Assembly: GCA_021613535.1 (NCBI GenBank)
Contig: CP075493.1
Coordinates: 15,376,001 to 15,440,000 of the forward strand
Source: Adineta vaga
Lineage: Eukaryota > Rotifera
DNA: 64,000 nt
Direction of reading: 5' to 3'
Of this stretch, positions 11,629-22,006 are shown piece by piece (within the stretch, counting starts at the first letter, position 1; each line of letters begins with the position of its first letter). The translations under genes and the position numbers were made by a program. The notes beneath the pieces are model-generated. The model was given only the letters and a program-made list of their open reading frames with translations, was not told the DNA's origin and made no database searches.

Positions 11629-12159
11629 CTAAGACAAGGCCTGCTGTCCGCTAGCAGTAGTCAGTGAGTCTTGATCCGCTCTTTTCTTCGTTTGTTCGAG
11701 TTTATACTGCGAGAGTTTGTCACATTCAATAAAGCCGTTGGTTTGATCATATTTGTATGCGAAACATGGCACTTGAATACGTTCACATTCTATTCTTGAT
11801 CCGTATGTTCCATTGTTAACTTCTTTCTTGATCGCTAGAGGTGCTTGAGTGAGGTGCGTCGTAATGAGATAGAAGCTTTTTCCGTCGACATCCATTTCTA
11901 CGACTAGATTGTCCTTACGCTTGTATATCCCGCGAAGAAATCCTTGCTTCACAGTATTCTTGCGTTGGTTGTACCAGGCACCGAGTTCCGTTTGATCCTT
12001 GCCTTTGAAATACAATATCGCCGAGTAGGCATTCGAGCGGAAGGTTACGTTTTGATTGGCGAATAACGTTTGTAATTGTTCATTATCGAACATGTACTCG
12101 AAAGGAACAATATAACCAACGTGTCCTATCATATTATTCGATTTCTGTGCCATCGCCAT
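11629..12159 (-). CDS. Orphan 176-residue protein
   Basis: I do not recognise the family. The start is MAMAQKSNNMIGHVGYIVPF at 12159 and the stop is at 11629; one exon. There is no signal peptide or membrane segment. The sequence looks globular and mixed alpha/beta, with the run FYLITTHLTQAPLAIKKEV in the middle and two later Cys in IECERIQVPCFAYKYD. Its C-terminus is charged and Gln/Lys-rich. Codon use and base composition are less AT-rich than the flanks, which supports real coding. Genes on both sides are far away (at least 500 bp), and a hairpin lies about 190 bp upstream. Function is unknown. Confidence 0.6.
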   Translation of the reverse strand: MAMAQKSNNMIGHVGYIVPFEYMFDNEQLQTLFANQNVTFRSNAYSAILYFKGKDQTELGAWYNQRKNTVKQGFLRGIYKRKDNLVVEMDVDGKSFYLITTHLTQAPLAIKKEVNNGTYGSRIECERIQVPCFAYKYDQTNGFIECDKLSQYKLEQTKKRADQDSLTTASGQQALS

Positions 12160-13275
12160 TTTTATATTCTAAAAATGAACGCCAATCTCGAGTAGTTTTT
12201 ATACTGACTTTCGACGATCGAACATCATTATGAAGTAATCATACATCATCGGTTGATGTAATGATGCAATGCACCTTTCCTCCGCACATTATACGATCAA
12301 TAATTACGTAACAGTACCCAAGCAGACAAATGTTAAAAAAAAACGTATCTTGAGGGTGGGTGTGGGTGTGGGTTGAGGATTAGGTAATCATGTATACCCA
12401 CACCCATCGAAATTCAATTCGTATGCTAGACTAAATTAAGACCATCAGGAAATAATGTTGATTGCGATTCTGTTCGAATCTGAGATGAATTGATATGTAT
12501 TTTGCCTAATTTTCAAATTCAACCGAAACGTAGTTAGATGCAAGAAATGTTCTTCAATCTTGATTACCCTTCCGTCAACCCTTATAAATGAATATTTCTG
12601 TTTCATTTTATTTTTTGATTAATCGGTGAAGTGTAGACACACAAGTAAACAATTTATGTTTGCAAGACTCTTCTCTATGAGAAAGAAAATATAATGGAAT
12701 AAATTAACTTATTGGTTACGGGAATCGCATACATGCGTGCTACTTACTATGTCTTAGTGTATTTTTAAAAATGCTTAAATATAACAAGAGAGCTTATGTA
12801 AAAATTTTCTGTGAAAAGTGTGACGATATCGTTCCATCCATTTTTCTTGGTTCTTCTCATACATTTGTTTCCTTCATTCTCTTTCTTTTGGTTGCACATA
12901 TATAACTGCGTGTTTCTGTCTGTAAAAGATGCGATTCTTGAGAGGAAGAAATAAATAAAGGCGTAGTTCCACCAAAAATAAACCTTTTGTTGAAAATAAA
13001 ATCCTCGTAATCAAAGGATTAAATATTACAAGTTTAATTTTCACTTAAAATTCATTTGTAATTAAATCATTTTCTTTTGTTTCTCTCTCTCTCACACATT
13101 TTATGACTCATGTCACTTTTTAACGGATTTTTTTATTCAAAAAAAATTTACCCAGTAAGTTTTTTTCCCCAAACAAATAAAAAATTCTTCCATTCTGTGT
13201 ACGTCTGCAGAATATGTATTAATGAAATTTTGTTTCATTTAAAAGAAAATATATTTTATTGAATTTGACCGTAAA
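12160..13275. other. Intergenic, no gene
   Basis: The stretch contains the hairpin with a quadruplex-type arm at 12351-12407. The rest is AT-rich with T-runs and a CTCTCTCTCTCAC microsatellite-like patch near 13082. No coding signal is seen. Confidence 0.5.
12351..12407. repeat. Telomere-like hairpin with four G-tracts
   Basis: The left arm carries G-triplets at 12354-56, 12358-60, 12364-66 and 12370-72, a canonical G-quadruplex pattern. The right arm ATACCCACACCCATC allows an alternative hairpin. Confidence 0.65.
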
Positions 13276-14049
13276 ATGCTCTTCTTATTTTCATCTTTAT
13301 TACTATTAATCTGTGTTCAATCGATTCTTTGTTGTTCGTGTCCATTATTACCAATCGATGTTGACTTTGCGCAGTCACCAATTATTTTTATTGGACGTGT
13401 TATTGCTACAAATACACAAAATTCACATGCAATGATGACCTATACTAAAATCACTATGGAAGTAGAAGAATCATTTAAAGTTAGTTAAAATTATATGATA
13501 TTTTCGTATTAAACATCATTTAATACAATTTAGGGCGTCGAAAATGGTTCACAAATTGTCGTACATACAGAATCACTATTGCAAGGATCGTCGTGCTATG
13601 TTGGAACGATTTCAAAGGGTGAACGATGGCAGATATGGAGTCCCTTCTTACAATTTTGTTCGAGAAGTACACGCGATGTTAACAAAGATCTTGATATTCT
13701 TCGAAATTTAGCTCAACAATTAAATACAAAGCAAAATATTCCCAAAGATTTTGATGATAAAAATATCCCCAAAGAGAACAATTTCGAATATAAATGGAAC
13801 GATGATAACTACAATGATATGCTTGAGAATATTGATGATAAAACTATCGATATAGACAATGCTAACGAAGTTAATCCTGAAAAGCACAACGACAACAAAG
13901 TTCATATTAGCGTCTACACTGAAGATGATATTAAATATATGTCTGACAATGTTTACACGGAAACGGGAACAACTCTAAAAATTGATATTTCTTTAAAATT
14001 ATTTTATATTATTTTCCTATGTGTATATTTATTATTTATTTCATTTTAA
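13276..14049 (+). CDS. Secreted NTR/TIMP-like protein with acidic linker and C-terminal hydrophobic tail
   Basis: Two exons, 13276-13479 and 13534-14049, join in phase 0 across a 54 bp intron and give about 239 residues. The signal peptide MLFLFSSLLLLICVQSIL is followed directly by CCSCPLLP, matching the CxC that starts mature TIMP/NTR domains. IIFIGRVIATN, VEESFKG and a pair of later cysteines (SSCYVG and LQFCSRS) follow the NTR order. Residues after about 125 form an Asp/Asn/Glu-rich linker. The last 18 residues are hydrophobic (LKLFYIIFLCVYLLFISF), suggesting a GPI signal or membrane anchor. TIMPs block metalloproteinases through the CxC amine, but inhibition here is only an inference. Confidence 0.7.
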
Positions 14050-14377
14050 TTTTACCAATTACAAAAATAAATATCAATGAAATAGAATGTGTTTTTATTA
14101 CTTGATATATTCATGTCAAAGTCAAAGGTCATAAATTAGATATTTCAATAATTATTATAAGGGTTTAGCGAAGGGTAATCGGATTCGATGATTACGAATT
14201 ACTCACTCCCTTCTTTAAACTCACCTGCATTTCTGTGAATGTGTCCTTAAACTTTTAATTTCATATTGCAATAATGAATCTTCACAAGAAAACACGTAAA
14301 AAACAAATGAATTTCATCAAAAATTATAATCAGAAAAAATCGAAAAGAAACTAGAAAAATTAGAAAATCTAAAGAAA
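14050..14377. other. Short intergenic stretch
   Basis: It contains a GGGTTTAGCGAAGGGTAATC motif at 14161-14180 that resembles two copies near 23843 and 23961. No gene is seen. A further small 3' exon of the minus-strand NHL gene may lie here, because GTATGT follows its last blade. Confidence 0.4.
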
Positions 14378-16289
14378 CTAGCACATACTCTTATCAATAG
14401 CAAACTTTTGCACACGATGATTCGACGAATCGACCACGTAGAGATTTCCATCGGAATCGAATGCTATATCAGTTGGATTGAAAAGTTGATCTGACTGGAA
14501 ACCTGGATGGTAACCACCAACAATAACATGGCCAAATTTCGCGCCACGTAGCCATCGTATTATCTGGTTATCACTATCCGACAAGTATACGGTGCCCAAC
14601 TCATCAACAACAACACTCGTGGGATTTTCTATTTTAGCCGTGCTATTCTCAAGATATCCGGTAGCAACAATCGAGATTTGTGTTGCTCCATCATCAACTT
14701 TTACCACTCGATGATTATTTGAGTCGGCAATATAAATAGATCGACTTCGATCAACGAACAGCAAACGTGGAAAACTAAGTTCTGAAGTGATTAGTTGCCC
14801 AACAGTCTCACCAACACGCCATTTTCTCACGTCGTATTTAATTTCATTGGATAAATAAAGTGTTCCTTGGTCATCTTGTGCGATACCAAAAATAAAGAGC
14901 TCTTCAACAACTGTTTCTCCACTTTGGGCACCCCGAGGCCATCGCTGAACTCTCCCGTTACCTGTATCAGTAATGTACATTACTCCATCCGTATCAACGA
15001 CAACATCAATTGGTCCGTTCAATTGATTATTATCTTCTCCTTCTCCATTTCCGCCTGCGACTAACTGACCACTTGACGCACCAGGATCCCATTTAACTAC
15101 ACGATTATTTTCTTTGTCCACTACATAGATAACTTGGTTGTTATCAACAAATAGTCCATAGGGATAATTCAACTGATTGAGTGCTGAACCTCGTTTATTG
15201 CCACCAGCTACAGTTTCACCATTTCGTGTCCATGTTGCATTTGCACAAATACCATCACCAGGTTTTGGGGAATCTTAACAAAGAAAAACATTGATATGTT
15301 CCATAAAACTGAATGTAAATTTATTGATATATCAAAGGTTGAGATCGATGGATTTGATGAATACTACTATATATTTACAGCATGTGCAGTTGAAACTATA
15401 CTGATCGACTATTCTAGAGAAATGACAAAAACAAAAGCGCACATCATTGCAAAATTTCTAGGAAAGAAGTTGAAGATACACTGGGATGATTGGAAAACTT
15501 ATCTGTTTTCGTAGAGAGCAACAAACTTCACATTTCAAGAATTTTCGATAGACAAAAAGGATTATATTCTGATTGAAAACTTTTGGTGTATATGGGTAAA
15601 TAATAGACACTTGTATCCACGTCTACATCCACTCATCGTCAAGTTTATATTTATAATTGATTAGTTATATCGTATTAGAAATTAATAAGAACTGTGGCTG
15701 ATTTCTATACAGTTGTTAGCCACTTATACTCACATACCTACCCTCGCCCTGATCTGTTGGTCGATAGTAGTTCCTTACTATTCTGTACCTATTTCTGATA
15801 GTTCTCCTATGTATGGAGTGATATAAAACGAAATAGAAGAATAAATTTCTTTGTATCGATATCGTCAAAATGAAGATAAATTGCGATAGATACGAACAAC
15901 AGTAAACACGAGTATTAGTATTATTTCACTTTTTCTTATAGTACAGATTCCAACACGCATGTCAATTTAAATGTAGTATTTAGAAACGTCTGAAGCTTAC
16001 GTGACTCCTGGGTTGTAGTCATAGTTATCGTCGATGTTGTTGTTTGTGGTGTTGTTATCGTAGGAGATGTCATTGTTATCGATGATGACGTTGAGGTAGT
16101 AGTTTCTGTGATAGTTTCTAGCTTTCCTTGTGCAAGAATGACGTATTTTAATACTAAAGAGAGGGTAATGGCACAAATTGTTAAAATAATAAAAGAGATG
16201 CCAATAATCTTAACCCGACGATGATGCCACCATTTGGATGATCGATTTTTTCCAGTGACATCCTCATTGTAAGCCGGGTTTTTGTGCAT
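14378..16289 (-). CDS. Type II membrane protein with Thr-rich stalk and NHL-repeat propeller
   Basis: Exon 1 (16289-16001) encodes a cytosolic start (MHKNPAYNEDVTGKNRS) and a transmembrane helix IIGISFIILTICAITLSLVL. A Thr/Ser-rich stalk of about 40 residues then ends in TTTQES. A phase-1 junction joins it to exon 2 (15273-14378), giving about 394 residues. Exon 2 opens with a short Cys-containing linker (GDGICANATW) and then five to six NHL blades, such as GLFVDNNQVIYVVDKENNRV and NLYVVDSSNHRVQKF. The propeller would lie outside the cell. The intervening intron is about 727 bp, long for this window, and holds an unassigned open frame (15296-15514, opposite strand). The C-terminus may continue past a GTATGT donor just before the stop. 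Confidence 0.75.
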
Positions 16290-17091
16290 ATTATATTCTA
16301 TTAAAAGTTAAACTAAAAGGAACGTGTTTTTATTTGAAACTATTTTATATGTATTATTCATAGAACTGACAAAAGATAGATAATATTATCTCCATCATAA
16401 AAAAAGATATGACTATATTCTTAACTTTATATAATAAATTTTATATGTGAGCCATGATAGTGCAACATTATATTGCAGTTTTACATTTTGTCAGAGTGGT
16501 ATTACATATTCAGAATTTAGATGCAAGGGTGTGGGTGTGAAAGTAGAAGAGATTCACTCACACACCCTCAAGATTATCGAAGCGAAAGACCCTCACCCCT
16601 CCTATAGGTGATATGCTTTAGGCGTACATGTGAAATCTGTCGTATTCCATCGAACGAAACATAGAGCAGTAGTGAACGTTTGTTGGATATATTCCGCTCA
16701 AAGTTTTTAATGCATAGAAACCCTCTCTTGAGGCCAACTGATGATGTGACTCTACTTACTTATCTTCTGTGTTTATACAAATATTTTGTTCGCTTCGTTA
16801 TATCGAGAATTGGAAAAATTGAACAAATCTAACAGATGTATGTCTTATTTTATTAGACTCAGATGACAACGTTTTCATTTGGCTTGACTGGATAAGAGGC
16901 GCATCGAATGTAGATTCCCTGCTTTTCCGAATATGATTAAACTAATCGTATTTTAGATTCACTTCACATCTTTTGAGATTTCTGGATATGTTTCCTAGTT
17001 GGTTCGTCAACTACGACCATCAATTTTACTACTGTTCCATTAATTAGTAAGATTATTTTAATTTTCCATTATATCAACGTCTTTTCTTGAA
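16290..17091. other. Intergenic with hairpin
   Basis: It holds the hairpin at 16525-16572. The last part may contain an upstream exon of the pseudogene at 17092, with Thr-rich codons near 17010-17050. Nothing else can be supported. Confidence 0.4.
16525..16572. repeat. Telomere-like hairpin
   Basis: AAGGGTGTGGGTGTGA pairs with TCACTCACACACCCTCAAG around a loop of about 14 bases. Confidence 0.65.
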
Positions 17092-17512
17092 GAACGTCCT
17101 GGATTAATCACCTTTGATGACATTGCCGGTGCTGTTCATTCCCGACAACCCTTGTTCAATGGATTTTCTGGCTTCCAATAGGTGAATGCTAACTACATGA
17201 ATGTTTCTTACGACGAACAGGTCAATGGCTGGTTCAGCTATTCCGCTGCTCTATCGAGTGGTCAATACGTCGGGCTAAATAAAGATGGTCAAATGCTATC
17301 TATGATTATAAATGCAGCTAGAAATTTTACTCTGAAATCGATGATAGTAGCATCAGCATGGAACAATAATATCACATTAGAAATAACAGGTAAACGAGGT
17401 GGAAGTGTGTTCAAATCAAAGCGATTGACATTGCAATTGTAACCACAATTGATAGAACTCAATTGGCCTGACTTGGAAATTGTTAATTTCTCGTCATATG
17501 GGAGAGAGCCAA
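17092..17512 (+). pseudogene. Broken gene for a secreted lectin-like domain (in-frame stops)
   Basis: One frame reads ERPGLITFDDIAG, then FNGFSGFQ, a TAG at 17179-17181, then NANYMNVSYDEQVNGWFSYSA and LEITGKRGGSVFKSKRLTLQL. A TAA follows at 17440-17442, and the same frame continues ELNWPDLEIVNFSSYG to another TAG. The pattern ITFDD, then a Gly/Asn-rich turn and NANYMN, is familiar from small secreted beta-sandwich proteins of bacteria and fungi, but I cannot name the family. The first stop replaces a position where Trp (TGG) would fit, so one G-to-A change would explain it. Three stops in one otherwise coherent frame indicate a pseudogene. Confidence 0.6.
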
Positions 17513-17599
17513 TTTAGTTGTGAAAGGAAGAGGAACACAATTAACTGTGTTCTAATGATTCAAAATAGAAGACAGTTGACATCTCAATCTAATATAGAT

Positions 17600-17641
17600 G
17601 TGGGTGGGTCTTCCCTTACTGACCACCCCCCCCCCCACGTC
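17600..17641. repeat. Telomere-like hairpin with a C-run
   Basis: GTGGGTGGGTC is followed by GACCACCCCCCCCCCCACG. It is a short member of the hairpin family; the C-run may have a miscalled length. Confidence 0.5.
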
Positions 17642-17831
17642 CTCTTTTATACTTCATTGTAGTAAACTAGAATAAAAACTACGTCACATCTATTCATTTA
17701 AATATTTTGAATCAAATAAAAATGTTTACACTTTATTTTTTATAACTTCTCTGTGATGTCGTAAATTTCGAAGATCAAGATGATTTTCATTGAGTAATTG
17801 CTCATATCGCAATAGACGACACCAAGACAAA

Positions 17832-20258
17832 TCAGAATGATCTTGAGGAAGAGTTTTTTTGATAGATTTCCGATGCTTTTTTCTGCGCCGTACGTGCTTT
17901 CGAATCCTCACCCATTTTTTCATATGTTTCAGCGATGCTCGAATACGAAATAGCTAAATGCGGATGATCTTCAGGTAGACTTCTTAAATTGATTTCAAGT
18001 GCTTTTTTGGAATACGTAAGTGCATTCGAATATTCACCCATCTTAAAATAAATTTTACCAGTGTGGTTGTACACAGTAGATAAATCAGGATGTTTTGAGG
18101 GAAGAGTTTTTTGAAAGAGTCTACATGCTTTTTCATAATACGAAAGTGCTTTTGAGTAATCGTTGGTTTTCTCATATATAGAACCGATGTTGAGATATGT
18201 CATACCAAATTGAGGATGATCTAGAGAAAGAGTTTTTTGATAAATTTTAAGTGCTTTTTCATAAGATGTTAGTGCTTCTGAATATTTTTCCATCTGTCCG
18301 TAAACAAGACCAATGTTGTTGTAAGAAATAGCCAAATCCGGATGATCTGGAGGTAGACTATTTAAACGGATTTCATGTGATTTTTCGCAATATGATAATT
18401 GTTTTGAATACTCGCCCTTTATTCCATATATGGAGCCAGTATATGCGTAGCTATTAGCTAATTCAGGATCATTTGAAAGAAGGATTTTTTCGCTTATTTC
18501 AACATCTTTTTCGTAAAACGAAAGTGCTTCGACATACTTTCCTAGTTTCTCATACACCGAGCCCATACTTTTGTAGGAAATAGCCAAATCACGATCATTG
18601 CGAGGGAGACTTTTTTGCCGAACTTCAAGCGCTTTTTCGTAATATGTTAGTGCTTTCGAATAGTCACCTATTTTGCAATAAACGCTACCAATGTTATTGT
18701 ATGTGGAGATTAGATCAGGATCATGCGGAGGACAATAGTTACGACGCATTTCGATTGATTTCTCATAAAATATAATTGCTTCCTCATAGTTTGCTTGATC
18801 GTCTTTAATTGATCCAAGTTGATTATAAATATTTGCTCTGGCAGAGTCATTATATGCTTGATTAAGCAAAACTTCGTATACTTGTTGTGCCTTGCTAGTC
18901 TGACCTAATGTAATCAATAATTGACCTAGTCGATACCATCCTTTCTGATATGGCAATGTGTCTTGTCGTATATGTTCGGTCAAAGCAGAGAGCTGTGGAT
19001 CGTTGTCACTAGTCAGTGCTAATTCAATCTCCCATAGACGGTTGTTGTCGTCGATTTGTTTAATATCACCAATACGACATACAGAATGCATAGAAAAAAG
19101 AATTTCTTCTTCTGTCTGATAATAACTGACATCACTGATATCAGCAAAAGGAATCAATGAAATCAGTGGATTAACAGTTATTTGAAAGAGTACACCGATT
19201 AAATCGGGATCATCCTGATTGCTCTCAGCAAATCGCAAAGAGATTTCTCGATTGAGGCTTGTTGACAAAAAATTATTAAATGAAACCAATCCACCTTTTG
19301 TTTCAATCATTCGATTAAAATCCGTTTGAGTTAAACCTTGGCCGCGATACACAACGAGTGGATGCCGCTGATTATCACCAGCGTATTGTTTATCATAAAG
19401 CTCTTTGATATGTTTATGAAGATCATTTAAGAAGAAGCCCATTTTAATGATGATATCTACTTCCATAACACGTAATGCACGATTGAGAATTGGATAAAGA
19501 AAACATTGGTAAGTATACCACCAGATCGGTGAATAATCATCATATTTTTTTTCGAGTTGCTCGATATTTTTCAGTTGGGCAGCGTTATCACCGAATTTTT
19601 CTCGACAATAACCAGTGAATTCCATGATATGTTGTTGATTAAAATCAATTTCTAATAATATTTCTTTTAAAATTTGAGTATACATAAAAGATTGGTTCAA
19701 TTTGTCTAAATTTTTATCTGTCATATCATCCTTCGTTGGAAGGAAACTCATTGAGATTAAATTTTGATCACATTCTTGCGTAGCTTGTTTGAGTACTTCG
19801 CAAATCGGTGAAATTTTTGTGAATACATCTTTAACTTTTGACCATTGTTTTGGCCATTGTTCATGTTTTGATTTGTTTTTACAAAAGATATAGATGGAAC
19901 TAACTTGGGGCATATCATGAACAATAGGTACTGTAGTTTGGGCAAATTCTTCAGAAAAGATCATAAAGATCTTCACATCCTTCATATCATTACTAAAATC
20001 GACTAATTGATTGACATCAGCAAACGTCTTGACGTTATAAATCACTTGTCGTAATTGTGCTACTATATTACTAGTGGCATCTTCATTAATACTATCATTC
20101 AACCAGAGTAAAATGAAATTTTGAAAAAGTTGAACATTTGTTGATCGTCGTCTAGTATCACCTACGTCATTAGAACAATTGAATAAGTGTCTTTTGTCCA
20201 TAATGTGTTGATTATATAAACCAAATGAATATTCAAGAGAGAATATGAATAGTGGCAT
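17832..20258 (-). CDS. ADP-ribosyltransferase with TPR array (ART-TPR)
   Basis: The single-exon product is up to 808 residues. The Met at residue 20 (20201) is an equally good start. Residues about 40-165 form a conserved-looking unit of the type that precedes ART in rotifer proteins. The ART (arginine-type, R-S-ExE) shows YRGQG (Arg 305), FNNFLSTS (about 328-335) and TEEEILFS, whose EEE at about 383-385 supplies the ExE. Such enzymes transfer ADP-ribose from NAD+ to proteins. About nine 42-residue kinesin-light-chain-type TPRs follow (about 440-800), each with YNNIGxVYxKxGxYxKAL and a Pro/His-Pro-Asp linker; they should bind partner proteins. The C-terminus ends abruptly at SSSRSF because of a probable one-base insertion in a 7-base homopolymer at 17854-17860. 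The other frame continues the repeat pattern to about 17726. Confidence 0.85.
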   Translation of the reverse strand: MPLFIFSLEYSFGLYNQHIMDKRHLFNCSNDVGDTRRRSTNVQLFQNFILLWLNDSINEDATSNIVAQLRQVIYNVKTFADVNQLVDFSNDMKDVKIFMIFSEEFAQTTVPIVHDMPQVSSIYIFCKNKSKHEQWPKQWSKVKDVFTKISPICEVLKQATQECDQNLISMSFLPTKDDMTDKNLDKLNQSFMYTQILKEILLEIDFNQQHIMEFTGYCREKFGDNAAQLKNIEQLEKKYDDYSPIWWYTYQCFLYPILNRALRVMEVDIIIKMGFFLNDLHKHIKELYDKQYAGDNQRHPLVVYRGQGLTQTDFNRMIETKGGLVSFNNFLSTSLNREISLRFAESNQDDPDLIGVLFQITVNPLISLIPFADISDVSYYQTEEEILFSMHSVCRIGDIKQIDDNNRLWEIELALTSDNDPQLSALTEHIRQDTLPYQKGWYRLGQLLITLGQTSKAQQVYEVLLNQAYNDSARANIYNQLGSIKDDQANYEEAIIFYEKSIEMRRNYCPPHDPDLISTYNNIGSVYCKIGDYSKALTYYEKALEVRQKSLPRNDRDLAISYKSMGSVYEKLGKYVEALSFYEKDVEISEKILLSNDPELANSYAYTGSIYGIKGEYSKQLSYCEKSHEIRLNSLPPDHPDLAISYNNIGLVYGQMEKYSEALTSYEKALKIYQKTLSLDHPQFGMTYLNIGSIYEKTNDYSKALSYYEKACRLFQKTLPSKHPDLSTVYNHTGKIYFKMGEYSNALTYSKKALEINLRSLPEDHPHLAISYSSIAETYEKMGEDSKARTAQKKASEIYQKNSSSRSF

Positions 20259-20810
20259 CAGTGTAAATAAACAGCATCCATAGTTTATTTTGTTATAGGT
20301 TTAAACAAAAAAAAGTGGAAGGAAAAAGAAATATTTTCAAGTTTGATAAAAATAACTGGTTAAGAGTGACATCTATCCCAAGTCGTTGATTTTTTGTCAA
20401 AACCGGCGGTTACCGGCATTTTCTATAAAAACCGTCGGTTAAAATCGGTTCTTCGTCCTTAGGCTCTTTCTTGTTGATTCTTCCACTATATCGGTATTAT
20501 TCGTCATGAAGATATTGATTCTCATCATAACAATCCGGTTAAAACTTGTTTTAAGAAGTTATACCGAATTTTTCTAAATTCGAGATCATACGGTATCAGG
20601 GTGTGGGTGGACGTGGGTGAATCTCTTTTTCTTTCACATCCACCCACACTCACGCCGACACCCTCACCCACACCCACACCCTATCAGGTACAATTTGAAC
20701 ATCAGTTATGACATAATCTTCAAACATTAATACAGCATAGTTATAGATAATATTAATCCTTCAAGTAAACAACAAAATATACCAATATAAAAGATCGATT
20801 TTTGTTTAAT
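20259..20810. other. Intergenic with GC-richer repeat patch and long hairpin
   Basis: At 20400-20455 the units AACCGGCGGTTACCGG and AACCGTCGGTTAAAATCGG form a small imperfect repeat. The longest hairpin of the window lies at 20597-20683. Confidence 0.5.
20597..20683. repeat. Longest telomere-like hairpin, quadruplex-type on minus strand
   Basis: The left part AGGGTGTGGGTGGACGTGGG can pair with several units on the right. The right part carries C-triplets at 20661-63, 20667-69, 20673-75 and 20679-81, which read as four G-tracts on the minus strand. It looks like two hairpin units joined. Confidence 0.65.
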
Positions 20811-21042
20811 TTAACCAAACCATGATTCAGAAGAATGATTTTTATCATTTAATTGTGAATTATCGTTTTCATTATAATCATTATGTACTCTAGTTGGATT
20901 AACACCAATAACTCGTTCAATAACAAATTCTTGCCCTTTTTTAGCTAAAAAAAGTAGCAAACACTTTTGTAATACACGAAAGTACAAGAGCAACCGTAAT
21001 ACCATAATTTGCTAAATTAGAAGTCGTATAAGTCCATTCCAT
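20811..21042 (-). pseudogene. Small single-pass membrane protein with homopolymer frameshift
   Basis: ATG at 21042 starts MEWTYTTSNLANYGITVALV, a short N-terminus running into one hydrophobic helix. The frame stops just after a 7-base A/T run (20947-20953). The neighbouring frame continues with LAKKGQEFVIERVIGVNP and an acidic polar tail to a stop at 20811. Read together, this is about 75 residues with one membrane helix. I do not recognise the family. Either the indel is a sequencing error in the homopolymer or the gene is dead; chance is also possible at this size. Confidence 0.4.
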
Positions 21043-22006
21043 AGTGATAAATCAATATCTTCGTTTTTCTTTCCTTACATACTATCACCTCTTGTAACTT
21101 CCTTTGTTTTCAGTAGTGATTATAGAATGTGGAAAAGAACAAACAGCATTATGTGATATGACGTTTATACGGGAAAATTATAAAAAAAACAAATAGTAGC
21201 ACTGATGATCTTTCAAATGCATTGAAAATCACGTTTATATTTACATGAAATCAAAAAAATAGACAGAAAGGGATTCAAATTATAATCTCGAAGAAAAGAA
21301 AATTATAAACGAATAAAATAATTATTTCATTGAATTTGTGATTAAAAAGTTTTTCTTCAATATATCATTTTCAAATGCTTTCGAAGGTATTGTTAGAATT
21401 ACTATCGTATTAATGCATAGAAAGTCAACGATGTATTAGATTTTTTTCGATTAAACGTAAGCGTTCGCATATTGATTTACTTGAGTGTATAAAAGCGATA
21501 TAATGTCGAAATATTTATGATTGACGTAGATGCTTTTTCCTCTGTCATGTGAGAGATAGTTATCTATCTATTGATTAAACAGAGTGAAAAATGATACGAT
21601 TCAGATAGGTTATATTTTCGTAGTTTTAAGATTAATGAGTAATCGCCGTCAGGTAATGTTTTTTTTTCTCCATAGAACAGGTAAATATCTATTAAAATAT
21701 AAAGTAATCGGTGTTTTTTAAATCAATTGAAGACAGTTAATATGAAAGGTTCTTATTTACAATTATTCAGTTAGCTTATCAAAATTTATCTTCATCATTA
21801 TTTAAAATTTTGCTTTTAACGATTGCTCATGTCATAGAATAAATCACATTTTGTTTTTTATTCGAAGCCTTTCGCGAAGAATGTTATATTATATGACTTA
21901 CAAAATATTGTGCAATAAAGTATAATCGATAAAGTATGGATATAAATCGTGTTTTTTTCTTCTCCATTTTAGATACAGATTCGATATATTTCGCAATAAA
22001 GAAGTT
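21043..22006. other. Intergenic, upstream region of the BIR gene
   Basis: AT-rich with no coding signal. A CTCCATTTTAG acceptor-like site at about 21962-21972 suggests a 5'-UTR intron for the gene that starts at 22007. Confidence 0.4.
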
